From Cylindrobasidium torrendii FP15055 ss-10 (Eukaryota > Basidiomycota > Agaricomycetes > Agaricales > Physalacriaceae), in assembly GCA_000934385.1 (NCBI GenBank), contig KN880903.1:1-11509 (forward strand): a stretch of DNA of 11,509 nucleotides. The letters are read 5' to 3'. A program made the translations under genes and the position numbers. A model generated the notes under the pieces. The model was not told the DNA's origin. It searched no databases and worked only from the letters and a program-made list of their open reading frames with translations. Shown here piece after piece: positions 1 to 8,912 of this stretch (position 1 is the first letter of the stretch; each line of letters starts with the position of its first letter).

Positions 1-980
1 CCAGGTAACCCACCCGAACAGTGCAACAAAGGGCGAAACCAGTGATTGCTATCTAGGACATGGTACGTCTCAAGGAACTTGTTCAAACCTTCTTCCTATG
101 ATATTTGAAGCATATTAGAGTAAGGTCTGATACTTTAAACCACCCGGATTGGTGGAGGTACAATTCCCCCGGATGTTCTCCTCCTCACTCGGCTGGCTAT
201 CTACGGGGCTGAGTTTCAAAGGGAACCGGGTTCTCTTGGATGGAAGATGATCAGAATGATAAAGGAACCCCCTTGGACCATGGGGAACCTCCGGGAACCC
301 TTGTATGACGGATGCCGAGCTCAGCTTCCAAGTTCCGTATTGATGGGAAACCCGTAGCGGCTGGGACGGGCGTCGACTGTCCTCGTCGGGCGACGATGGT
401 GATTGGGATGGATGCTTACGCTGAGATGGACGTTTAGGATGTGACGGATCAGGAAGGATATTGGAGTTCTCTTTTGAGCCAGATACAGCCATCGAGAATA
501 TTTCTTGCGTCAGAAAATCCCTGCGACAACCGCAATCAATGAGATGTATCATCATGATGCATTCGAGTACTCACATGAGGGATGAAGTGCCCTGGGCTGG
601 ACTTGCGTTGCGTGTAACCGGTTGCTCGATGCTGATATGGCGAGTAAGGCTCTATATGGTTGACTATACATGACCTCCTTGCCTCTGACTGTCTGAGTCG
701 GTTGAGTTGGTTGAGTCAGTTGGGTTGATTGAGTTGGTCAAATTCCTCTGGCTTTGTGAGTCGGTTGAATCCATCTGGCTTTGTGAGTCGGTTGAATCCA
801 TAACTTCCACATCCTGGCTGGTGAGTTGTCGAAACTGCTGAATACTGAAAGCTATGTGAATTCCAGATAGGAATAGCGGTCGAAGAGTGTTTGTTTTACT
901 GACATGTCCCATGGGAGATCAGAGTCATCGACTGAGTCATCCGTTTCATGCTGGCTTGAGGAGGATATGTAATCCACCCA
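1..980 (-). CDS. Partial Ser/Pro/Asp-rich protein, unrecognised, runs off the left edge
   Basis: This is a spliced minus-strand gene with no family I recognise. The best-supported exons are 144-520 (125 codons, Ser/Pro/Arg-rich, containing SQRKHPSQSPSSPDED) and 1-91, which reads GLNKFLETYHVLDSNHWF and leaves the window. They are joined by a 52-nt intron, 92-143. A 54-nt intron, 521-574 (GTGAGT...CGCAG), precedes the first. Further upstream, exons 900-980 (27 codons, Asp/Ser-rich, after a strong polypyrimidine-CAG acceptor) and 670-837 (56 codons, with the nine-residue repeat MDSTDSQSQ twice) are open and in phase. How they connect to 575 is ambiguous; an intron 597-669 ending in CCCAG keeps phase. 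If the upstream exons are separate, translation could start at the ATG at 492. The N-terminus is low-complexity and acidic, so probably disordered. The exons at 1-520 are fairly convincing; the single-gene model is not. Confidence 0.4.
690..801. repeat. 9-bp-based minisatellite with an exact 27-bp tandem duplication
   Basis: Copies 748-774 and 775-801 are identical over 27 bp. The 27-mer is built from 9-bp units related to GTTGAGTYG, which continue in degenerate form through 690-747. On the minus strand the period keeps the reading frame and encodes MDSTDSQSQ twice, then Asn/Asp-Ser-Thr triplets. The repeat lies inside a possible exon of the left-edge gene. Confidence 0.9.
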
Positions 981-1202
981 CTGCAGTGAAGGTGGTAAAG
1001 AACTAAGGCTCAGTTTTCAGCTCATAAAATGGATTAGAGGACACACTTTTCATCCGATGACATTGACTCGATGTTGATGATGATGAGGGTAAGAACGAAA
1101 ACGAACAATGAATTGATCACATGTTTGATTGATCACCTCGGGCTAAGAAAATTATCCAAGTATATGCGCATTAAAGGAATATAATGACAAGGTAAGAAAA
1201 CC
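981..1202. other. Short intergenic or 5' region without a clear gene
   Basis: This stretch lies between the stop of the BAH gene (1203) and the first supported exon of the left-edge gene. A short open segment starting at ATG 1063 (MSSDEKC) could be a first exon joined to 980 by a 62-nt intron, but its donor (GTCCTC) is weak. Nothing else recognisable is present. Confidence 0.4.
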
Positions 1203-2379
1203 CTAAATAAAGCTCGAACACTTGCCACATTGCCAGAACACATCAATGCTAATGATGGTCTGAATGCATGAGAAAACAACAGTGTCAGCAAGGTCCCTGG
1301 GGTAATCGAGATATTTAGTGAGAGAAGGCGCAAGATCTGCCTTTGGCCATGTAGACTTCCCTTTATCGAAGAGTTTACTAGCCCTTGTATGAAGAGCAAA
1401 TGTCCCAGCTGGTAACCAGTGTTCGGCAAACAGGTGTTTATCAAGTTCCTTAGGTGTTATCCAGCCAAGGCCACGGATAACAGGTGCTTGAAGGAATACC
1501 TCGAGTGACCGGACATCAGGTGAATGGAGCCAGCGGGGAAAATCTGTCTTTGTCATTGACGATGTGGGCATCCAGGCGTGACAGTGTGGGCAGCGGATCT
1601 CTTGAGCATTGGGGTTCTGTCGTTCAGCCCAGTTTATACGCTTGCCAAGAGGCTACGATGTCATAAATTATGATGCCAGGATGTGAACTGACTGAGCCAA
1701 GTACTTACTGTGAGAATGAAATTGTCGTAGCGAGTGGCGGTGCATTTCGGATTAAGCTTGCCGGAAGCACGTATAAAGTAATCTGTCGGGCGGATCCACT
1801 TGTCAATCACTCCTTGACTGAATGTGTGTATAGGCCGCTTGTGTAAACCTATGAAAATGTAAGTTGAAGAATGATTAAAAATGAAGTCAAAGTCGTACAC
1901 TCAATTGTGTCCGAGAGAATCCAAGAGATGTGATTTGTGGCCCACTTTTCGGATGCCCGAGTCGATTTACAAAAGCCAGTGAGATCTTTAGCCCTATTTA
2001 AACGTATTAGTATGCTGAAGCAATGAAGTAAGAGAAGATGCTTACCCATCTGGGCACACCGCTATCATTTCTTCAGTCGTATATATCCACAGCACTTCGA
2101 CAACATAGTTGCGACGAGCGTAGCCATCTTTGTCCTCAGGACACATCATGCCAACCTGACCCAACCATAAATCACCGGGCTGCGGGCGGCGAATGGCGGC
2201 GAGTGTTGACCATAACCCAGCTCGAGCCCATACACTGTTGTACACGATATCAGTACCGTGAAGACGATGTTAAGAGTTACATACTAATCTCCTGAGCGCA
2301 TGAAAAAGGGCGGACCGCCACTATGCACGGTCATATGATCCGTGTCTAGCCCATTTTTCGGCCATGGAACCTCTATCAT
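1203..2379 (-). CDS. BAH-domain protein with degenerate C-terminal zinc finger (322 aa)
   Basis: A likely chromatin reader, acting in the nucleus. Exons on the minus strand are 2285-2379, 2046-2234, 1899-1993, 1709-1848 and 1203-1652. All phases agree; introns are 50, 52, 50 and 56 nt, with clear donors (GTATGT, GTAAGC, GTACGA, GTAAGT) and branch points such as TACTAAT at 2006-2014. Residues about 29-150 follow the BAH pattern: SGDYVWARAG, then GDLWLGQV, then VEVLWIYTTEE (compare the usual WFYRPEE), then WILSDTIE. In fungal BAH proteins a cysteine-rich PHD-like module commonly follows. Here CPHCHAW (194-200) and a final CGKC (315-318) remain, but the first Cys pair seen in such modules is not evident, so the finger is probably degenerate. 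The ATG at 2379 is preferred because an upstream in-frame stop lies near 2480 and a TATA box sits 53 bp away. BAH binds nucleosomes or modified histones in known families; the target here is unknown. Confidence 0.75.
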
Positions 2380-2431
2380 CGTGTAGGGAAATACGGTGTG
2401 AAGAAATAAAATGCAGGGGAGGTGAGCGCGG

Positions 2432-2440
2432 TATATATAT
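2432..2440 (-). promoter_or_regulatory. TATA box of the BAH gene
   Basis: The run TATATATAT reads as a TATA element on the minus strand. It lies 53 bp upstream of the proposed ATG at 2379, which would allow a transcription start near 2405 and a leader of about 25 nt. It also supports starting the gene at 2379. Confidence 0.5.
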
Positions 2441-2490
2441 GATTCTGATAGCGCCGCACGCTGTGCGCTTTGATGGCGGATCTAACTAAC

Positions 2491-2728
2491 AATGGCAGAT
2501 CTTGCCTGAATTGTGGATCGTCCCTGACAATAGCTCCGCTATTGTGACGTAGTGAACACTTTGCGCATATCCCGGTCATGCGGACCGCCAACGAAGTGGC
2601 GATTCCTCGGGTGGGATGGGCGTGCCATTCAGACGCCTCATGCTGGGCTACCCGTTCGAACAGTCAATGGCAGATCATGAATCGTCCATGGCAGTAGCTC
2701 CGCTATTGTGAAGTAATGAATGCTAATT
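2491..2728. repeat. Imperfect direct repeat, two copies about 175 bp apart
   Basis: Copy 1 (about 2491-2555) and copy 2 (about 2666-2728) both begin AATGGCAGATC, share ATCGTCC, and share TAGCTCCGCTATTGTGA with only small indels between. Each copy is followed by a GGGATGGGC element, which suggests a longer decayed unit of nearly 200 bp. Confidence 0.75.
2527..2545. repeat. Perfect 8-bp inverted repeat (hairpin) in repeat copy 1
   Basis: ACAATAGC-TCC-GCTATTGT forms an 8-bp stem with a 3-nt loop. The second copy at 2692-2708 keeps the fold with one G/T change (CAGTAGC-TCC-GCTATTG). Confidence 0.7.
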
Positions 2729-2950
2729 TCCGCCCGCTATACAGGTTCCGCGTGTGAGAGTGGGGATCGCATTAGGTAGGAGCCGTCAAGGAAGGGATCC
2801 CTCGCGCGGGATGGGCGCGAACACGCTTCATAGTGTCATCCGGAGAGCGGCGGCGGTCTCACGGGCGGGATGGGCATGGTGACATTCGACTTGAACAAGT
2901 TAAACTCTCTCTACTGTATTCGTGCTAGCAGTCTGTACTACTACTACGCT

Positions 2951-4858
2951 TTATTTCATGAGCGCTGTGACCAGAGCAAACCCATTCTGGAGTGACTGGT
3001 AGATAGCCTCGTCTTGTGTGTCGCGCTTTTGTTTCCTAAATAACATCACCAACACCCCCAACTGCGGCGCGATAGTTTTGGCTACATTGCGCCTCTGTGG
3101 AACCAGGCTTAGTGGTCTATAAAGCATATGTTACATAGTGCTAACCTTGATTAGCGCCGCCCAGTCTGGCATGGCTTCATCGTGCTTGATGTGTGGACGG
3201 ACCATGCGCGTCAAGGTGAACCCATACCGCTTGAAGCAAGACCTAATCTGCTCGCCTGACATAGACCCCAACATTCCAGCATACTGGCAGAGTATTTGGC
3301 CGACATTTGTTGGATGAAAGAACGAATCAAACATTCCAAAATGCATCTTCTTTGTCAACTTCCAATCAATCTTATCTGAAGTCGACGAAGCCTTAGGTTT
3401 GATGGGGTTACGCATAACTTCACCCATTTTAGAAACTTGGTTCTTGTACAGCACCAGCTTGTCTAAAGTATACTGTTAGAAGCAGTGCAATGTGAGTGAA
3501 GAAAGATGTGAATTCACGGCGCTCATCCTCGGGAAGTCCCAATAGTTCCACTTTATTATATGAGCACTTTAACCCACACCTGTTACCTTTACGACTCACA
3601 AAGGGCATCATCGGTCATGCTTTGGCTTTGGACCTTCGGTGAAGTGTAAATATCATTTACTGGAATGTTATAAGGGTCTCACGGTCCCGGCTTCGGTCAC
3701 ATCATTAGAATCATAAAATCATCCTGGCTTCGACACACCTTCAGGTTGGGGTTGGCTGGAATTGGCTTCGGTTGGTTGGCTGCTTGTTATGCCAAGGCTA
3801 GGTTGTACTTGAATGTGCGAGTCAAAGCCCGTTGCAAAACGGGGAATGAAGTCGTCAGCGGGAACTTGTGTATTCACGTGTGGTGGTAAAGTTTGCGTAG
3901 GCCCTATAGTTGGGCTGCCATCTCCACCAAACTGTATGTCTGGATCGTAAAGGGGTTGTGGGCTGTCAATTTCCATGGCATGCACTAATGATTCATTGTA
4001 AATACAGAGACATTTGCTGTTTTTCAACTGACCATCCTCAACGTATGCGGCTTGCGCAGCATTCTGCGAGTACTCTTGGGGTTTGATGGCTTGGATTGTT
4101 TATTGAGCGATGAAAGAAATGGATAACGAACACAAGATATTGGTATATAATACAAAGACTGGGTTTACTTACGAGCTGCCTCCGATGGCTTCCCCTTCCC
4201 TTTCTGTCGACGTGCCAACAGCTTCTGCTTCTGGTCACGAACGTACGGGTTGTCCGTCGAGAAAATCTCAGTAAGGTCGGGGCCCGGTGTATACACATCC
4301 CACCCAGGCATGCGCGGGGGGTTGTTGGGAGGGAGTGGAACAGATGGGAGTCCGGTGTATGGTATGCCTTCACGTTCAGGACGATAATTCCAGCGGGGTA
4401 TGGGGTTACCATGTTCATCTGAAGCTGTTTTGAGCTTCAGTCGACTGTGTGATGCCAAAAACGCACCTTTACGCCGCTTCCATGACTCATCAAGGAGTTC
4501 TTCGCGTATGTGCGTGAGTGCACCTTGACTCAGTTCATACGCATCAGGGAGGGGGCGGCCAGCTTTCATTTCTTCGAGAAGCCAGCGACCCTCTTCCGTG
4601 CTTGCATTGGGAACAAGCTTCCCGGCGCGCTCTGATGAGAGGAAGGACTGGTGAGCCATTTGTCGTCTATCTCATCGTTGCACACGTACTTCCATATTCC
4701 CGCCATGCACCACCTTCCCATCCCAAAGGATTGTTTCCCGCCTCCTCAGCATTCAGAGGCGACCGAGCAGGCATGGGCTGAGTGATGAGTCCAGAGTCGT
4801 TGGTGGGGAGTGACATGGTCGAAGGAGTCAATCTGCGTTGACTTTTCCGATCAGTCAT
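2951..4858 (-). CDS. Unrecognised fungal protein (about 488 aa), multi-exon
   Basis: I do not recognise the family. Minus-strand exons: 4690-4858, 4173-4631, 4033-4089, 3739-3984, 3683-3690 (8-nt micro-exon), 3600-3633, 3518-3550, 3146-3462 and 2951-3094. All phases agree and introns are 48-83 nt. A variant without the micro-exon (3737-3984 joined to 3633) also keeps frame and gives 486 aa, but needs a 103-nt intron. The N-terminal half is hydrophilic, with a Lys/Arg stretch ending LLARRQKGKGK (about 195-205). The middle is Pro/Gln/Ser-rich. The last 170 residues start MTDDALLELLGLPEDERHK and look folded and helical. The stop overlaps an AATAAA (2950-2955). If exon 3739-3984 instead reads on to a stop at 3719, the left part could be a separate gene starting at ATG 3618; the 100-bp gap makes that less likely. 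It is divergently paired with the dioxygenase gene. Confidence 0.62.
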
Positions 4859-5061
4859 CGTGATCTGAATCAGTCGCCGCCATCAGAGAACGGCTGGGCG
4901 GTGCGAAAACGGGATTGCGGGCCGAATTCGGCTCGGAGTCGCCGGGTCTGAAGGTGGGTGGAATTGCGGTCCGAACTTGAGTGCCACGAGGTTGCCTATC
5001 TTGGGATCAGGCTCGATACCAAGTGCCAAACGTCACTACTGTTTGACTTCTCCCCACCACG
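4859..5061. promoter_or_regulatory. Divergent promoter region with a 13-bp direct repeat
   Basis: Only 203 bp separate the start codons of the unrecognised minus-strand gene (4858) and the dioxygenase gene (5062). Two copies of ATTGCGG(G/T)CCGAA, at 4914-4926 and 4963-4975, lie in the same orientation exactly 49 bp apart with one mismatch. They are candidate binding sites for a shared regulator. No clear TATA box is seen. Confidence 0.5.
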
Positions 5062-6627
5062 ATGATGCCGCCCCAAAATCCTGACGATGACATGATTGTT
5101 GTGCCGGACAGTGAAGACGAGGCGGTTATTGCAGACAGACGTCGTAAGCGCGATGAGTACGATACAGTTCCTCCCGCCTATTTACAATGAGACCTCTTAT
5201 TGTCTTTTTCAGTACGGAAAGTGATGAGAACACAACGAGGGCAAAGAAGGGAACAACGCAAGAAGGCCCCCGACCGGATTATTTGCCTTACCGTCTTGAT
5301 AGCATATCGGTCAAGGCAATTCCTTTTATTCCCTTTCTCCCATTACTTCCATCTGAACGAATGTCTCCAGGCTCTTGGCAGTCTGATGGGTAACGATGTG
5401 TTTTTATACCGCATTCGTCGTAGTCCAGAAACCCTGGACGCTCTAAAGTCTGCCGAAACACGCTCACGAGGAGGAACTCTTAGCTCTGATCTGCCAGAGT
5501 TCGCGGATTTCACTTGGATCTCAACTCCTGGTATTCACTATGGGATCGATGAGAACGATGAAATTCGTTTGGCCATTCGCATCACATATGTTGAATTCAG
5601 TGACGCTAGCCTGTATGTTCTGACACTGCATTCGAGGTCATGGGATAAGGTGTCGAAGGAGTGGTTGGAGGTCCAGGACACTATCCAGGAATGGACAACG
5701 CTGGCTCAAGAAATCACTACGAACGTTGCCGCTGGTGCCGGCACAACAAGGGAAGCAAGCGCTAAAAGAAGAGGCCACATGTGGGGCGTCGGCTGGCACC
5801 AATCCATGCAAGAAAACACTACTGCAGCAAGCTATGCACCTCTCAGGGAGACTTGGGCGAAGAAACGGTTGGTTTTTTCTCTTCTCGGCAGGAAAGAACG
5901 CTTAATGATGCGTCAAAGGATGCGGGAGCTCGAAGAGGACGGTTCCCTCAAAAAAGTTTCGGAGGTATACTTGAAAGGATTTGGCTCGCTTGTGCCGGGT
6001 CCTCAGCAAGCTGTGATTGACATAGCAGAGTTGTACGTGTTACTTTAATCACTATCTCACTCAACTAATACGCTCTAGATTCAATATTCCTTCGTTTGCA
6101 AACCACCGTTGGAAGGGCGAGATGACCGACTTTACCGGTGCAAATGCGATGACAATCACCAACGGCGGGTTTTCCAACTGCGTGCATTGCGATAATGATT
6201 TCTGTTCTATCGTGTATGGTGCTTGGTGGGTCGCTGAGCAGTTTTATCGGTCCCTCCAGCCTGGTCAAAAGAAGGAGCGGTATGGATACCGGCACAACCC
6301 GCTCTTCGACCATAAGGATATCAAAGGCGGGGAATTCATCTGGGGTCAGTACAACATTGGCGTCAAATTTGATAGGTGAGTTTTCGGTCGTTCGCTTCGG
6401 GATTATCTTATAGATGTCTCGTCAACAGGGCAGAAGGTCTGGTTGAATGCATGTGGATGGGGAGTGAAGATGCACATGCTAGTCTACTCAGCCTGGACCC
6501 GGGGGGTTGTACGCGATTTGGTTCATCTATCCAACTCACGAGGCGAGGTGTCAATGCTGTCAACGCTGTGCGCCGGTATGATGAAGATGTGATGCCTACT
6601 CGTGTTAAGGGTACAGACATGTACTGA
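5062..6627 (+). CDS. TET/JBP-family Fe(II)/2-oxoglutarate dioxygenase (465 aa)
   Basis: A putative nuclear DNA-base (5-methylcytosine or thymine) oxidase. Exons: 5062-5143, 5213-6032, 6079-6375 and 6429-6627; introns are 69, 46 and 53 nt and all phases agree. The double-stranded beta-helix residues are visible: H337 and D339 in NCVHCDNDF, the GGEFIW strand, H416 in SEDAHASLLS, and R429 in CTRFGSSIQL, 13 residues after the distal His as expected for the 2OG-binding Arg. An upstream GVGWHQS (around W222) matches the fungal Tet-like group. Residues 10-21 (MIVVPDSEDE) resemble a SUMO-interacting motif, and a very basic stretch at about 26-45 could be a nuclear signal. Residues about 50-70 are unexpectedly hydrophobic (IAYRSRQFLLF), so one more intron there is possible. 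The ATG at 5065 is an equal alternative start. Family and catalytic competence are well supported; the substrate is not shown. Confidence 0.87.
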
Positions 6628-6699
6628 ATATCAAGCTCTCCGTATGAACATTAGTAGATGCGGCAATTTGTTGTAAATATCATAGTTAGGCTTGGCTTT

Positions 6700-6715
6700 C
6701 AAATGAATTCATTTG
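6700..6715. repeat. 16-bp perfect palindrome
   Basis: CAAATGAATTCATTTG equals its own reverse complement. It lies about 75 bp past the dioxygenase stop codon and could mark transcript-end structure or be chance. Confidence 0.7.
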
Positions 6716-6768
6716 GCACATCTATGCGTGAGTGAACTGAACTAACTCGGCAGTGTGAGTGTCTCGGT

Positions 6769-6920
6769 TCGGATGTCCTTGTCGGATTTCCCTTTCGGCT
6801 GTCCTTGTCGGATGTCCTTCGCCGGTCCCTTATAGTACACAACTGCATGTAGTTGTCGGCTGTCCTTTTCGGCTGTCCTTAGGATTTCCTTCGCCGGTCC
6901 CACACTCTGCACAACTGCAG
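6769..6920. repeat. 13-bp minisatellite within a two-copy higher-order repeat
   Basis: Four adjacent 13-bp units of consensus TCGGMTGTCCTTG occupy 6769-6820. They are followed by a spacer starting GCCGGTCCC and ending in CACAACTGCA. Then two more units (6856-6881), a partial unit and a second copy of the GCCGGTCCC...CACAACTGCA tail (6893-6919) follow. The larger period is about 72 bp. It sits just past the stop codon of the neighbouring minus-strand gene. Confidence 0.85.
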
Positions 6921-6935
6921 CCATACATTCTAAAA

Positions 6936-8912
6936 CTACGTACTAAGTAAACCACTTTGATGTAATGCTTTCCATAAGTAACGAGAAAATCTGAGTCGCC
7001 CACCACCATGCTTTAAGAATAAATACTGTGGCCCATTTTGAATCTCGTTGACGGTATAAAAGTAGCCTTCATGGGTCTTCATGATCCCAATGTCCATGCG
7101 GCACACTAACGAAAGACCTCCTGTGTGTGGTGCGAATTGCTTCTCATCCATTACGAGCCGGTCGTAGGTTTGCTGGGCAAAGGTCAACAGCTGCCTCAGG
7201 CCGGCATTGCCAACGACGTCTTGTGGATTTATCCATTCACGTTGAGAAAGCTCATCAGTGATGGCATCATGAACAGGTGGCCCCTCCATGCTGAGAATAA
7301 TCAGCTGGTCGATAAAGAGACGAAACCCAAAAGAACTTGATGCTTACTTGACTTCACTGAGTGGGCGAATGGCCCGAACAGGCTGGATTTGAATGTCCTC
7401 TCCAAGCCGACCAGCATCTTGCCCTGCCATGGGGATTGTGTGGATCGCCTGAAAATAGGCTCCACCGACGAAGTAAACGCGGACCTCGCCCTGCTCGATA
7501 AGAAGAGGATTATACTTTGTCGCATAATAGCGAGCAATAAATCCTTGCTCCTTCGTCGCTAGAGCCCTACTAACATCATCCGTCCACTGCTTCGTGAGGC
7601 TTGCAACTCGTTTGTCGGAGAGCCATACACCTTCTCCCTCCGAGGCCGACTCGCGCTTGATCACCAACCCATCGTGAAGACATGCAACTGCCTGAGCCAG
7701 TGTCGTTACCTCAACGGCGATATCAGTTTTTCCCCCGGCATCATAAACAGCCTGCGAATTGATGATGTGCTGCGAGAGTTTCTGTTCAGTGACGAAGTCG
7801 ATGTGGTATGGTGGCCAGACACCAATCTTGGCGCGGAAAAGCCGGTTGATGCCTTCCTCAACCCCATCCATGTCTAGGAACTTGTTATCGACGACCTGGT
7901 ATGCATGCCTACAGGGTAAGAATGAATTCCTAGGAATTATCAAAAAAAAACAGAGAAATTAGGACGCACCCGTTTCGACTAAAGTTGGCACCAAAGATGA
8001 ACTGAATGTCATCGAATGGCTTCGGAAGATTGGAATCATTAGGATGCTGTTTCCCCAGGTTCTTGAGCGCCTCGAGGTATGTGCGCTCTCGCATGAAAGT
8101 AACCTTCTTGCCTTTTATAAGCCAGAGAAAGGGGACAGTAACCTGATGATAATGTTAACTTTGGGTGGTCCCAGAACCGGATGGGCTTGGTCGGGGCGCA
8201 CGGGGTTGCCTGGCCACGGAGAGGAATTATTAAACGACAAACGCACCCACTCCCACATCCAGCATTGTACTACTTTTGCTGTCGGATTGCTGATAGCCAC
8301 TGGGTCAATGTGAATCCACCCTTCACACTCGGCCTGGTCATATCCACGCAAAATGTTTTTGAAGGCTTCGGGCTCCTGTTGCTTGTCGACCTGAATGTTG
8401 CACCAGCAAGTCGGCATAGCCTGGGCTTTTTTGACCGTTATAGACGACTTCTTAGGGATTTTCGGGTTGTTGCCTGCGGCATAGCATTGAGGGAGTACGA
8501 AGAGGATGTGCTGAGCAGGTGGGGAGTTCGATAGAGGTGACAGAAAATGATTGAACGGATCACGCAGATGCGAGGCGAGATCAGGGCCAGAGGATGAAGC
8601 AGAAAGAGGACTAGAGGTTGGAGGAACAAGTGGACTAGGCAAAGGATTAGCCGATACTTCAGCATCATCCATCGCGTTGTCCCATTCCGTGTCAGACATG
8701 TCGCTGAGGGCAGCGAATGCGGCTTCCAGATCAGAGTTGTGACTCCACACCTCATCTTCATCACCACTGCTCGTGTCATCTTCATCGCCTTCCTCATCGT
8801 CGCTCTCATCGTCGCCCTCGTCTTCATCCCATAATAAGCCCCTTTTCATAAGAGCTTCAAGCTCCGGCGGAAGTTCAATGGTGTATGATTCTGTATCGTC
8901 TTCGTCATGCAT
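6936..8912 (-). CDS. ATP-grasp-like protein with acidic N-terminus, copy 1 (584 aa)
   Basis: Exons on the minus strand are 8247-8912, 7970-8142, 7348-7908 and 6936-7290; introns are 104, 61 and 57 nt and phases agree. Splice positions match the paralogue at 9150-11114. Residues about 20-60 are an Asp/Glu/Ser tract. Residues about 130-222 (HILFVLPQCY to CWMWEW) form a conserved first domain. The C-terminal half reads like ATP-grasp: GLVIKRESASEGEGVW with a candidate ATP-binding K364, GEVRVYFVGG, then CRMDIGI (D533) and YFYTVNEIQNGPQ (E549, N552), which resembles the Asp...Glu-x-Asn metal-binding end of that fold. ATP-grasp enzymes join a carboxylate to an amine or thiol through an acyl-phosphate; no substrate can be named here. 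The start ATG at 8912 opens MHDEDDTESY. The fold assignment comes from motifs by eye; the gene model is strong because the paralogue confirms it. Confidence 0.82.

Larger units (their letters stand above)
2441..2950. other. Non-coding region between the BAH gene and the gene to its right
   Basis: No convincing exon is seen on either strand. The region holds the two-copy direct repeat described separately and three copies of a GC-rich GGGATGGGC core (2613-2621, 2811-2819 and 2870-2878). CGCAC-GCT-GTGCG is a small inverted repeat near 2456-2468. It is probably the upstream region of the BAH gene, possibly an eroded mobile or repeat-derived segment. Confidence 0.5.
6628..6935. other. Convergent intergenic region, no gene
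   Basis: The dioxygenase gene and the first ATP-grasp-like gene end toward each other here. The space holds a 16-bp palindrome and a 13-bp minisatellite, annotated separately. No canonical AATAAA was noted for the plus-strand gene. Confidence 0.6.

Noticed and set aside
1133..1444. 103-codon minus-strand ORF
   Set aside because: It is an alternative frame of the last exon of the BAH gene, whose frame is fixed by splicing and the cysteine motifs.
3429..3611. 60-codon minus-strand ORF opening MMPFVSRK
   Set aside because: It reads through parts of two introns; splicing gives a better continuous protein through the small exons at 3600-3633 and 3518-3550.
4632..4659. ATG at 4659 as start of the unrecognised minus-strand gene
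   Set aside because: It lies inside a well-formed 58-nt intron (GTACGT...polypyrimidine-CATCAG); exon 4690-4858 joins in phase to 4631.
5187..5393. Plus-strand ORF opening MRPLIVFFS
   Set aside because: It starts in intron 1 of the dioxygenase gene and runs in a frame that stops before the conserved region.
8115..8246. Extension of the first exon of ATP-grasp-like copy 1 past WEW to a stop
   Set aside because: The paralogue and a GTGCGT donor at 8246 show this is intron; the true continuation starts at 8142.
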